Assembly (NCBI GenBank): GCA_021803425.1
Contig: JAJZLN010000004.1
Coordinates: 1 to 41,662 of the forward strand
DNA length: 41,662 nucleotides
Source: Microcaldota archaeon
Lineage (GTDB): Archaea > Micrarchaeota > Micrarchaeia > Micrarchaeales > CABMGC01
Direction of reading: 5' to 3'
The translations under genes and the position numbers were made by a program. The notes beneath the pieces were generated by a model that worked only from the letters and a program-made list of their open reading frames with translations, had not been told where the DNA came from and did not search any database. Shown here in pieces: positions 33,990-41,344 of this stretch (position 1 is the first letter of the stretch; every line of letters begins with the position of its first letter).

Positions 33990-36674
33990 CTAGACAGTAT
34001 TAGAGCTGGCTGTGTTGGAGCCGGTTGAATTGGAAACAACCGGATTAGAGGCAATTGAATTAGCAGCAGCGCCAGGCACATTGGCTGCTGAAGTGTAGTT
34101 TGACGTGCTGTTGTATATTATCTTGTATATCCTGGTGTCAGGATTGTAGTATACGGGATCAAGTGTTGCATTCCTGTTGTCCCACCTGCAGTAGAAGCTG
34201 TTGCAAAGGAACAAAAGATCCATCATATTGCTCTGCGCAAATCCCTGCGCGAATACATATCCTCCTGTCAGGTTTATGAAGAACCCCGGCCTAGGCGCAT
34301 CCGAATATTCGACCAGCATCATCTCCTTGTTTGTCACGTTGAACTGCTTTGACTGGTTAGTATATATGAAAGCGCCAGTGCCCTGATCGTAGAGCTCGGC
34401 GCCTGCGAAAGGCATTATCTGGTTTGCAGAATACTGGACGTATGCAAACATGCTTGAAAGCGAATTGGACGTATTTAAAGTCCTGATATTGAGAACAAGA
34501 TACGGATACTGCTGCCCGGGATTTATTTGGAACAGAAGGTCCCTTGAAGTGGAGTTTATGATCTGCTCTGAATATCCCTGCAGCTGCGAATACCCGAACA
34601 TCACGGGGCTTTCGGTTATGTTAGCCTCAGTATATATGCCCTGGGTCTCTCCGAGCCACGTCGACCTTGCGACAAGATAGTCCGGCTTTCCATTTATCCT
34701 GCTTTCAAGGAATGATGCATTAGTCCTGTTGCTGAGCAGCCACGCAGCATATGGATCCGCCTTTGTGGCGTTCTGCGATCCTACGCTGTCTGTTACGGAT
34801 ATTCGATGTGCAACCCCCTCAACCACTGAGCCGTCAGGCCAGAGAGTAAGCACCACGCTGTTGGAAGGAGAATTTGTGCCGAGCCATTGCATTGCGCCCA
34901 GGAATTCGGGATTTATGCTGTCTGCCTGCGAAAGGCTGTTTGCGTATATTATTCCATAATGCCAGAGCATCGAGAGCACAACTATCAGGAAAAATGCGGA
35001 TGCGGACACTGAAAACCAGTGGAGCTTCATATGCTCATCGTTTTTTGACTTCATCAGGATGTAGTATGCAATAATAGCTATTACAGATATTGCCAATATT
35101 ATGTAATTGAGGATGTTGGTTATGAAAGACATAATTGGATTTGAACCGAGAAGTACAATTTCATGCAGCAACAGGTTTGGCACTATAATTATTGCAGAGA
35201 AGGATATGAACTTTTTTATTTTACCGCTTGCCTTGAGGGAATAAAGTATTAGCCAATATACGGTATATGCGGATAAAATCGCAATTGGTATTGACACAAG
35301 AGAATTGAATCTTATTATGTGCATCTGCAGATACGCGGTGAGTACGAAATATGACGCAATTACCGCCATCGGAACATTAAGGCTGAAGTGTATTCTAGGA
35401 TTTCCTTTAAGGAAGCCGCCTCCTGAATCGTATATCTGCATGAAAAAATAGGGTATAAAGCATATGAAAAGAAGGATTATTCCGAGTATGCCATATCCCG
35501 ACCAGAAAAAGCTGTTTATGGATGAATATATTGCGGAGCTTGGAATGTTGTTGTGAAGAACAGTCATTGACATTGCAAGCGCAGGAAGCGAAGTATAAAG
35601 CTCAGTTCCGAAGCTGGTGAATATGAATGAATAGGAAGGCGGCTGAAGCTCCTGGATTGTGGATCCGAAGGAACCTGGGGGCGTTATGAAACCATTTCCT
35701 ACGAATACATTATATACAATTGTTGGTTCGGCAAAGTAGAATGCCACAAGACCAAGGATTAGCCCTCCAAGAATAAATGCGGTCCTGTATTCCCGAGAGC
35801 GCATTATTGCAAGGATATTGTTTGATACGTAATAAACAATGAGCCAGAAGGCTACGAGTGCAACGTATACATAGATGAAGCTTGGGCCAACTAGCTGCTG
35901 GCCTGGAATGAACCCTGTTGCTCCTACCGCGCTTGCCAGTATGTACCACGCTATTATCGACATGAGGATGTATTTTCCGTCATTTATCAGTTTTTCGTTC
36001 CTGAATATGAACGCGGAAACCATCAGCACTATGAATGCAAACATTATGGTCGCATCGGCAAAGGACGACCCGTTCCAGACAAAGTTTGCGCACAGAAGCG
36101 CTATTGCGGCTCCTGCCGCGAAGATCGCCTTCCTTTTTTCGGTGTCCTGTTTGAAGACCTCGATGAAAAGCACTATAGATATGAGAAGAGGGAATGTGAC
36201 GAATACGTCTCCCCTGTATATAAGCGCGCTTGTCCTTGCAGCATCGCCCATGCTGAGCGCAACGAATGCCATTGTAAGCAGGCCAAGAAATTTGTCCTTG
36301 CTAAGGTATCTTGATATCAGATATGCGCCCAAGACATCAAGGAGGCCGAATACTACAGGAATAAGGCGCATCACAGTGTAATAGCTTACGCCGAAATACC
36401 TGAGTATTGCATATGGTATGAGCGTAACCCAATACACGCCCTTCGCTTCGGCCACCGGGGTGTGGCTTGGCCAGCCAGACAGATACTGGAGCTGGGGCAT
36501 GACGAAGTTGTTGCTTACAGTTTCCGTGATCACGGTGAAGTAGTAGAAGCCGTCGGGTTCGTAGAATCCGTAATACTGCAGCATCGTGGTCCTTACGAGT
36601 ATGGCTACGGCTATTATTACCAGTACAAGCACTATGAATACCAGGCTCTCGGTCTTTAAAATTTCCTTCTTCAC
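33990..36674 (-). CDS. aglB: AglB/STT3-like oligosaccharyltransferase, divergent
   Basis: A polytopic membrane enzyme of 894 residues that transfers lipid-linked glycan to Asn in secreted proteins. About 12-13 membrane helices are followed by a ~290-residue extracellular domain. The N-terminal loop has YEPDGFYYF (Asp41, metal-binding DxD-like site), the second acidic site is RGDVF (Gly155-Asp156), and VAEAKGVYWVTLIPY is typical of the family. The position of the WWDYG sequon-binding motif reads TLWPDGS near residue 612. The C-terminal tail is low-complexity Ser/Asn/Thr. The start is GTG 36674. It is the last gene of the operon with topA and trmI. The giant Asn/Ser/Thr-rich protein nearby is a plausible substrate (inference). 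Confidence 0.82.
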   Translation of the reverse strand: MKKEILKTESLVFIVLVLVIIAVAILVRTTMLQYYGFYEPDGFYYFTVITETVSNNFVMPQLQYLSGWPSHTPVAEAKGVYWVTLIPYAILRYFGVSYYTVMRLIPVVFGLLDVLGAYLISRYLSKDKFLGLLTMAFVALSMGDAARTSALIYRGDVFVTFPLLISIVLFIEVFKQDTEKRKAIFAAGAAIALLCANFVWNGSSFADATIMFAFIVLMVSAFIFRNEKLINDGKYILMSIIAWYILASAVGATGFIPGQQLVGPSFIYVYVALVAFWLIVYYVSNNILAIMRSREYRTAFILGGLILGLVAFYFAEPTIVYNVFVGNGFITPPGSFGSTIQELQPPSYSFIFTSFGTELYTSLPALAMSMTVLHNNIPSSAIYSSINSFFWSGYGILGIILLFICFIPYFFMQIYDSGGGFLKGNPRIHFSLNVPMAVIASYFVLTAYLQMHIIRFNSLVSIPIAILSAYTVYWLILYSLKASGKIKKFISFSAIIIVPNLLLHEIVLLGSNPIMSFITNILNYIILAISVIAIIAYYILMKSKNDEHMKLHWFSVSASAFFLIVVLSMLWHYGIIYANSLSQADSINPEFLGAMQWLGTNSPSNSVVLTLWPDGSVVEGVAHRISVTDSVGSQNATKADPYAAWLLSNRTNASFLESRINGKPDYLVARSTWLGETQGIYTEANITESPVMFGYSQLQGYSEQIINSTSRDLLFQINPGQQYPYLVLNIRTLNTSNSLSSMFAYVQYSANQIMPFAGAELYDQGTGAFIYTNQSKQFNVTNKEMMLVEYSDAPRPGFFINLTGGYVFAQGFAQSNMMDLLFLCNSFYCRWDNRNATLDPVYYNPDTRIYKIIYNSTSNYTSAANVPGAAANSIASNPVVSNSTGSNTASSNTV

Positions 36675-36714
36675 ATCCAGGATAATCAGCCTTACGGATT
36701 ATTTCAATTCTGCA

Positions 36715-37296
36715 TCAAGGTTTAAATGGATTTGCTTTGCTCGCAAACATGAGGTATGCAGTGTGCCATATCCCCTTTGTCGACGGTCTTACGCCCTCCT
36801 CCCTGACGAGCATGTCGCGCACTATCACTTCTACAGTGTGCATGTCGCAGAAGCCGAGCTTCACAAGCCTTGCATTGAACTTCTTGACCTGCTCCATGTG
36901 CGGCAAATATCCCACAACCACGCCGCCGGGCTTCAGCGCTCTCTTTGCGCTTGCAAGCGCCTTTTCCGAAGATGGCATGTCAAGCGCGATTATGTCGACG
37001 TCCCTCTGGCTGATTCCTTTTGTCACGTTGCGGTTTATGAACTCTATGTTGGTGAGGCCGAGCATCACCCTGTTCTTCTCAGCTATCTCTATGAAATCCT
37101 CACGTGTATCATAGCTGTACACCTGCTTGCACACCCTTGCAAGGCTAAGCGCAAGCCAGCCGCTGCCTGTGCCTGCATCAACGCAGACGCTATCCTTCCC
37201 CGCTCCCGAATACGCGATTATCATGCCTATGTCCTTTGGCAGTATGACCTGCGGTCCTCTCTTCATCCTTCTGTACATTTTTGGATATATGAACAT
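36715..37296 (-). CDS. trmI: TrmI-like tRNA (adenine-N1)-methyltransferase, N-terminal domain missing
   Basis: A 193-residue SAM-dependent methyltransferase. Seen: RGPQVILPKDIGMII, the diagnostic TrmI segment, then VDAGTGSGWLALSLA (SAM loop), YDTREDFIEIAEKN, DIIALDMPSSEKAL, PGGVVVGYLPHMEQV, and the C-terminal substrate strands. TrmI makes m1A58 (and m1A57 in archaea) in tRNA as a tetramer. Normal members are about 250 residues with a small N-terminal beta domain. Here the protein starts 3 nt after topA and lacks it. The codons upstream are topA, so no longer form is possible. It probably remains active, since all catalytic motifs are kept. Confidence 0.85.
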   Translation of the reverse strand: MFIYPKMYRRMKRGPQVILPKDIGMIIAYSGAGKDSVCVDAGTGSGWLALSLARVCKQVYSYDTREDFIEIAEKNRVMLGLTNIEFINRNVTKGISQRDVDIIALDMPSSEKALASAKRALKPGGVVVGYLPHMEQVKKFNARLVKLGFCDMHTVEVIVRDMLVREEGVRPSTKGIWHTAYLMFASKANPFKP

Positions 37297-37299
37297 GCG

Positions 37300-39498
37300 T
37301 CATCTTCCCTTCTTTTTTTCTGCGGCCTTTTTGGATTCTTTTGGCTTAGAGGTCTTTGGCTTTTTAATCGGCTTGACCGCTGCGGATCTCTTTGTAACTT
37401 GAACAGCTTCAGCCTGAAGTGCAGGCTTGGACTCCGCAGTGGAATCCTGTTCGGATTTACGGTTTGCCCAGTCCTTCTTTGTCTCGCAATTAGGATCAAG
37501 ATCCATCTCGAAAGGCCTTTTCCCTTTTCTGAACACCTTTATTATTGGGGTGTTGCATAGCTTGCACGTCTTACCTGTTGAGACTATCTTCGCGCTCTGC
37601 GGCACGGAGTAGGTTATTGTGCATTTTGGCCAGTCCGAGCAGCCTATGAAGTTCTTTCCGGTCTTTGACCTTCTCAGTATGAGGTTGCCTCCGGACTTGC
37701 ACTGGCCCATTATGTCGCTGTTCTGGCTCTCCTTAAGCCCCTTCATGAGAGCGTTGCCTATATCTGCCTCATTCTTTGCGAACTTCCCGGTTATCATTGT
37801 TATGAACTCTTTTCCCTCGCTTATGACCTCGGATTTGGACGCCTCCCCTTTTTGTATCTTCTCCATGTCCTTTTCAAGCTTCCTTGTAAGATCCTCATCA
37901 AGTATATCTGGGCAATATGATGAAAGCGCTTCATATACGCTGAGGCCGAATTCCGTGACGCTTATGCTTGACCCGTTTATGTAATCTCTCCTGAATAGCG
38001 TATCTATCACCTCTGCCCTGGTCGCCTTGGTGCCGAGATCCTTGTCTTCCAACAATGATATCAGGCTAGCCTTTGTATATCTTTTTGGAGGAAGGGTCTT
38101 AAGGCTCTTAAGCTCTATCTTGTCGGGCTTTATCTTTTCGCCGACATTGAAATCCGGAATCTGCGCCTCTTTGGGTTCATAGTACCTATAGAAATCCAGC
38201 CATCCGCGGTACGTTGTCCTTGACCCACTTACGCTGTATTCCGAATCGCCTATGGTGATCATTACATGTCGATACTCCGACTTTGAATATTCGGCGAAGC
38301 ATGCAAGGAACCTGCTTGTTATTAAGTCATATATCCTTCTCTCCTCTTCGGAAAGATTCTTTGGTATTTCGCCGGTTGGATAGACTGCGGGATGCGCCTC
38401 GTCATCCTTGATCCCTTCGGCAGGCCTGAATCTGGACCCCTTCACCAGGATGGATGCGCGCTCTGCGTAATCGTCAGACCTTGAAAGGGAGGTTATTATC
38501 CTTGGAAGATTCAGGGTTTGTGGAAGCTTCTGCGATGACGTCCTTGGATATGATATATAGGATTTCTCGTACAAAGACTGGGCTATTGCAAGGGTGCGCG
38601 ACGGATCTATCCTGAATACCCTGCTTGCCTCGACCTGCAGCGAGGTAAGATCGAAGGGAGGGAAAGGCCTGCCCGACTTCTCCAGCCTCTCTACCTTCTT
38701 TACCTCGGCAATGCCGGAATTGACATTATCAAACGCCTTTTCGGCAGCGGATTTTTCATATATCTCATTTTCCTTTGGCTCAAAATTTATTCCGCGCACT
38801 GTAGCGACTACCTTCCAGTACGGCTTAGACACAAAATTCTTTATATCGATTTCCTTCCTTGATAGTATGCCCAGCGCAGGCCCCTGGACCCTCCCTATGC
38901 TGAGCGTCTTGTGTATGCCCCTTGATGAAAGCGCCCTCATAAGCGCCCTGCTCAGGTTTATGCCCCACATCCAGTCTACCCTGTGCCGCGTCTCACCGGC
39001 ATCGAAGTTCTGCGAATCGTAGCTATTCAGGTTTTCATATGCATTGAGAAGGTCAACGTTTGTCGTAGTTGAAAACCTCATCCTCATGACGTTGCTTCCC
39101 GAAATCTCCGAATTGACGTTCTTGTTAATGATGTGCTTTATGATGTTGGTGCCTATCACTGTCCCTTCAAGATCATAATCGCATGCATTTATGAAGAAAG
39201 AGCATTTTTGGCCTACGGACTCTATCGCATCCAGGTATTTCTTTGTGAAATACGCGCCTTTGTTAACCTTGTAAGATGGAGCCCACTCTATGTCAAATGT
39301 TGGTATTTTGCTTGGACCTGTCTGCGTAAGAGTGAATAGATGGCCTGCAGCTGCGGTTATGAACAGCGTATCTTCCCCCTTTTGGACTATAAAATATCTT
39401 ACCCCGTTTATAGTCTCGGTGTGCGGCCTTGAATCACCGAGAGACATTGCTACCCTCACTGCTACGCTGGGCTTCTCGGCAAGTATCAACTTATTCAT
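37300..39498 (-). CDS. topA: Type IA DNA topoisomerase
   Basis: A 732-residue topoisomerase that relaxes negative supercoils through a 5'-phosphotyrosine. Seen: N-terminal TOPRIM KLILAEKPSVAVRVA, the acidic FINACDYDLEGTVIG motif, GRVQGPALGIL, the active-site SYISYPRTSSQ (Tyr near 314), EGIKDDEAHPAVYPTG, and a C-terminal pair of zinc fingers (CKSGGNLILRR...CSDWPKC and CKLCN...C). A Lys/Pro-rich tail ends in KKAAEKKKGR. ATG 39498 is the correct start, since the longer open frame upstream overlaps the small membrane-protein gene. Reverse gyrase features are absent. It is followed at 3 nt by trmI. Confidence 0.94.
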   Translation of the reverse strand: MNKLILAEKPSVAVRVAMSLGDSRPHTETINGVRYFIVQKGEDTLFITAAAGHLFTLTQTGPSKIPTFDIEWAPSYKVNKGAYFTKKYLDAIESVGQKCSFFINACDYDLEGTVIGTNIIKHIINKNVNSEISGSNVMRMRFSTTTNVDLLNAYENLNSYDSQNFDAGETRHRVDWMWGINLSRALMRALSSRGIHKTLSIGRVQGPALGILSRKEIDIKNFVSKPYWKVVATVRGINFEPKENEIYEKSAAEKAFDNVNSGIAEVKKVERLEKSGRPFPPFDLTSLQVEASRVFRIDPSRTLAIAQSLYEKSYISYPRTSSQKLPQTLNLPRIITSLSRSDDYAERASILVKGSRFRPAEGIKDDEAHPAVYPTGEIPKNLSEEERRIYDLITSRFLACFAEYSKSEYRHVMITIGDSEYSVSGSRTTYRGWLDFYRYYEPKEAQIPDFNVGEKIKPDKIELKSLKTLPPKRYTKASLISLLEDKDLGTKATRAEVIDTLFRRDYINGSSISVTEFGLSVYEALSSYCPDILDEDLTRKLEKDMEKIQKGEASKSEVISEGKEFITMITGKFAKNEADIGNALMKGLKESQNSDIMGQCKSGGNLILRRSKTGKNFIGCSDWPKCTITYSVPQSAKIVSTGKTCKLCNTPIIKVFRKGKRPFEMDLDPNCETKKDWANRKSEQDSTAESKPALQAEAVQVTKRSAAVKPIKKPKTSKPKESKKAAEKKKGR

Positions 39499-39520
39499 TT
39501 GAAAACCGGTTGCGTTATTG

Positions 39521-39730
39521 TTACCTTCTTTTCCTTGTCTCTGGCCTTGGCTGCTCCTTTGGCTTTGAAAGGCTGTGCGACATGTAGAACCCAAGAAGTA
39601 TTGCTAATATTGCGGATACATAAAACAGTGGCTGTATGTTTGCAATCAGGAATATCACGGCAAGTATGCTGAACACTATTATCCCAATTGCTATGAAAAG
39701 AAGGCTCTTTTCATCTTGTTGTTTGGCCAT
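39521..39730 (-). CDS. Small two-helix membrane protein
   Basis: A 69-residue protein with two hydrophobic segments (about 10-31 and 33-51) joined by a tight turn, and a strongly basic tail (KPKEQPRPETRKRR). The positive-inside rule would place both ends in the cytoplasm. No family is recognised. It is the first gene of the operon with topA, trmI and aglB. ATG 39730 follows GGTGT by 5 nt and a TATA box by about 30 nt. Its place before topA is the only clue to function. Confidence 0.7.
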   Translation of the reverse strand: MAKQQDEKSLLFIAIGIIVFSILAVIFLIANIQPLFYVSAILAILLGFYMSHSLSKPKEQPRPETRKRR

Positions 39731-39755
39731 ATTTACACCAAGTACTATATTTGTA

Positions 39756-39812
39756 ATATATTATATATCCTCTGCTCGGGCAATACAGACTATATTCCAA
39801 AAGATATATATT
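39756..39812. promoter_or_regulatory. Divergent promoters for the topA operon (-) and the transporter pair (+)
   Basis: AATATATTATAT at 39756-39767 predicts a minus-strand leader near 5 nt. ATATATATT around 39804-39812 predicts a plus-strand leader near 6 nt. The spacer between start codons is 109 nt and is very AT-rich. Confidence 0.5.
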
Positions 39813-39839
39813 ATTAATATTCTGGACAAAGATAGGAAC

Positions 39840-40199
39840 ATGCTTAGCAAGCCTGTTGTCATAATAATAACATTGATAGCTGCCGCAATTGCTGCGGCTG
39901 CACAGTATATTTTCAAGAGGCATGTGCCTAAATTTAAATTTAGCATGGATGATATGCTCTCGCTTGCAAAGAACCGGAAGCTGATTGCAGGCGTCGTTGT
40001 CTATGTGGTCGGACTCGCATTTTACCTTCTTGCCCTTAACTCGGGCGAACTGTCATTCGTATATCCGGCATTCTCCAGCACTTTAATCTTTGTTATAGTG
40101 ATATCGCACTTCAAGCTTAAGGAGCCCATTGGATATGCACGGATGACCGGCATACTGTTCATAATAATTGGCATATTCATGGTTTCTGTGGCATTGTAG
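39840..40199 (+). CDS. Half-size drug/metabolite (EamA/SMR-like) transporter, subunit 1
   Basis: A 119-residue membrane protein with four helices, equivalent to one half of a ten-helix EamA transporter. Seen: an N-terminal helix ending AAQYIFKRH, then GLAFYLLALNSGELSFVYPAFSSTLIFVIVISHFKLKEPIGYARMTGILFIIIGIFMV, the typical ELSxVYPxxSxxxxxxxxxxxxKE pattern of the superfamily. ATG 39840 is taken because the longer in-frame extension (from 39636) would run back across the divergent topA operon promoter. A second half-size protein follows after 5 nt, so a heterodimer is likely. The substrate is unknown. Confidence 0.8.
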   Translation: MLSKPVVIIITLIAAAIAAAAQYIFKRHVPKFKFSMDDMLSLAKNRKLIAGVVVYVVGLAFYLLALNSGELSFVYPAFSSTLIFVIVISHFKLKEPIGYARMTGILFIIIGIFMVSVAL

Positions 40200-40204
40200 G
40201 GTAA

Positions 40205-40546
40205 ATGATCATGGATGGAAAAAGATTCTTTGTATCGCTGCTTCTTTTGGGCACGCTCCTTGGAAGCGTTGGCCAGCTGCTCTTCAAGATAGGGGTTGGT
40301 CAAAACGCATTATACGCTGCAGCAGCATATGTGCTAGCTGGAGTAATTCTTTACGGGATCGCAACGGTTACATACCTTTATGTTCTTAGCAGATCGCACC
40401 TGAGCTGGGCGTATGGATTCGTTGGATTCAGCTATATATTCACAACCCTTCTTGCTTTGTTTGTGCTTAAAGAACAGGTATCTGCGTTTAGATGGATGGG
40501 AGTGGTTGTGATAGTTGTAGGGACTGCGCTCATAGGCCTGAGCTGA
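40205..40546 (+). CDS. Half-size drug/metabolite (EamA/SMR-like) transporter, subunit 2
   Basis: A 113-residue four-helix membrane protein and the partner of the preceding gene. Seen: LLGSVGQLLFKIGVG (first helix with the Gly/Gln pattern), VTYLYVLSRSHLSWAYGFVGFSYIFTTLLALFVLKEQVSAFRWMGVVVIVVGTALIGL, the same superfamily pattern with the KEQ turn before the last helix. ArnE/ArnF-like and other paired small transporters move lipid-linked sugars or cations; here the substrate is open. GGTAAATG just before the ATG is a weak ribosome binding site. No further gene follows on this strand. Confidence 0.8.
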   Translation: MIMDGKRFFVSLLLLGTLLGSVGQLLFKIGVGQNALYAAAAYVLAGVILYGIATVTYLYVLSRSHLSWAYGFVGFSYIFTTLLALFVLKEQVSAFRWMGVVVIVVGTALIGLS

Positions 40547-40594
40547 ATTGGTTTCGATGCTTTTTGTGGAATAAGGAACAACTTGTTTTTCAAA

Positions 40595-40610
40595 AATATT
40601 TATAAATATT
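40595..40610. promoter_or_regulatory. Palindromic TATA element before the hairpin RNA
   Basis: AATATTTATAAATATT is a perfect 16-bp palindrome containing a TATA core. Its symmetry means the orientation is set only by what surrounds it; the hairpin with T5 lies at the expected distance on the plus strand. Confidence 0.45.
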
Positions 40611-40628
40611 AACATTGAAAACCATTCT

Positions 40629-40676
40629 GGCGTTTAGAGAATTCTGTTTGTCCTTCCCACCCTCTAAACGCTTTTT
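40629..40676 (+). ncRNA. Candidate free-standing hairpin RNA with T5 terminator
   Basis: GCGTTTAGAG (40630-40639) pairs perfectly with CTCTAAACGC (40662-40671), plus a G-U pair below, around a 22-nt pyrimidine-rich loop (TGTCCTTCCCACC), and TTTTT follows at once. TATA-like TTTATAAAT is centred near 40603, 26 nt before the 5' base of the stem, so transcription would start at the stem and stop in the T run. The alternative is a hairpin terminator for the transporter pair 83 nt upstream. No known RNA family is recognised. It lies in the 346-nt spacer 40547-40892. Confidence 0.45.
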
Positions 40677-40728
40677 ACTATCATATGTTGAACGTTGCAG
40701 CCCGTAATTATTGGCTCCGTGACGTCTT

Positions 40729-40762
40729 CCATGCATAAATGGTGTGGATTTTACTCCCACAC
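40729..40762. repeat. Two adjacent small inverted repeats
   Basis: CCAT/ATGG (40729-40732 and 40739-40742) is followed directly by GTGTGG/CCACAC (40742-40747 and 40757-40762, 9-nt loop). They lie about 50 nt past the T5 run, in a spacer with no gene, and could be RNA structure or remnants of a mobile element. Confidence 0.3.
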
Positions 40763-40812
40763 AGATAAATTTGAAGTAGGTATTTAAAATAACGTCTCAT
40801 CTTGCACAGCCT

Positions 40813-40844
40813 TGTTTAAAAACTCCGAATCTGTCTAAAAACTC
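40813..40844. repeat. Pair of TGTYTAAAAACTC repeats, left of the island gene
   Basis: TGTTTAAAAACTC (40813-40825) and TGTCTAAAAACTC (40832-40844) differ by one base and are 19 nt apart. The same core TGTCTAAAAACT recurs at 41327-41338 on the other side of the 130-residue gene. On the minus strand these are T-runs, so they might also act in termination. Confidence 0.4.
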
Positions 40845-40892
40845 ATCAAGCTGTCCATAAAGCCAGCCTTTATAGTTTATCTTTGATCTTCA

Positions 40893-41285
40893 TTATTTTT
40901 TAATTGCTATTATTATTGTAAATATAGCTATAATTATGCTTAAAAAAATAAGTATACAGGTTAATAAGAGCAACCTCTTTGATAGCTTATTGCTTACACT
41001 ATCAAATTTTTCTATCGACTGATTTAGATCTTTAATCTCATTTTTTGTTCTTACCTGATTAAGTAATTGATACCCTTTAACAGTTATCCATAACTTTGCA
41101 TACTGATTTATTCGGCTGTCTTTATAAACAAGAGGTTCGGATGAAATATGCGCTATTAAACCTTCTTCATCCGCTTCAGATATAAGGGCGAAATTTATAC
41201 CTTTTTTGATAATCTCTTGAATGTGTAAATTACTTGGATATTCTTTATCCAACAAATCCAATAATTTTATCATAGTCTGTTCCAT
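40893..41285 (-). CDS. Hypothetical membrane-anchored winged-helix-like protein
   Basis: A 130-residue protein of no recognised family. The first ~80 residues look like a winged helix (NLHIQEIIKKGINFALISEADEEGLIAHIS, then AKLWITVKGYQLLNQ, the typical wing and last helix). A predicted coiled coil (85-103) leads to one C-terminal membrane helix (104-128, LLLLTCILIFLSIIIAIFTIII). It is noticeably more AT-rich than the housekeeping genes. AGAGGA 8 nt before the ATG can serve as ribosome binding site. It lies just downstream of the restriction endonuclease-like gene on the same strand, so a defence-linked role is possible but unproven. Confidence 0.6.
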   Translation of the reverse strand: MEQTMIKLLDLLDKEYPSNLHIQEIIKKGINFALISEADEEGLIAHISSEPLVYKDSRINQYAKLWITVKGYQLLNQVRTKNEIKDLNQSIEKFDSVSNKLSKRLLLLTCILIFLSIIIAIFTIIIAIKK

Positions 41286-41315
41286 ATTATTCCTCTTTCC
41301 GATTCTATCTCCTTC

Positions 41316-41338
41316 TGTCCAAAAAGTGTCTAAAAACT
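41316..41338. repeat. Tandem TGTCYAAAAAS repeats, right of the island gene
   Basis: TGTCCAAAAAG (41316-41326) is followed directly by TGTCTAAAAACT (41327-41338). The second copy is identical over 12 nt to the one at 40832-40843, so related repeats flank the membrane-anchored gene. Confidence 0.4.
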
Positions 41339-41344
41339 ACATAC

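Noticed and set aside
36586-37560. 324-codon plus-strand frame opposite trmI and the end of topA
   Set aside because: Antisense to two well-supported genes; Cys/His/Arg-rich shadow composition.
39499-39594. 32-codon N-terminal extension of topA
   Set aside because: It overlaps the end of the small membrane-protein gene; MNKLILAEKPS is the normal topoisomerase start.
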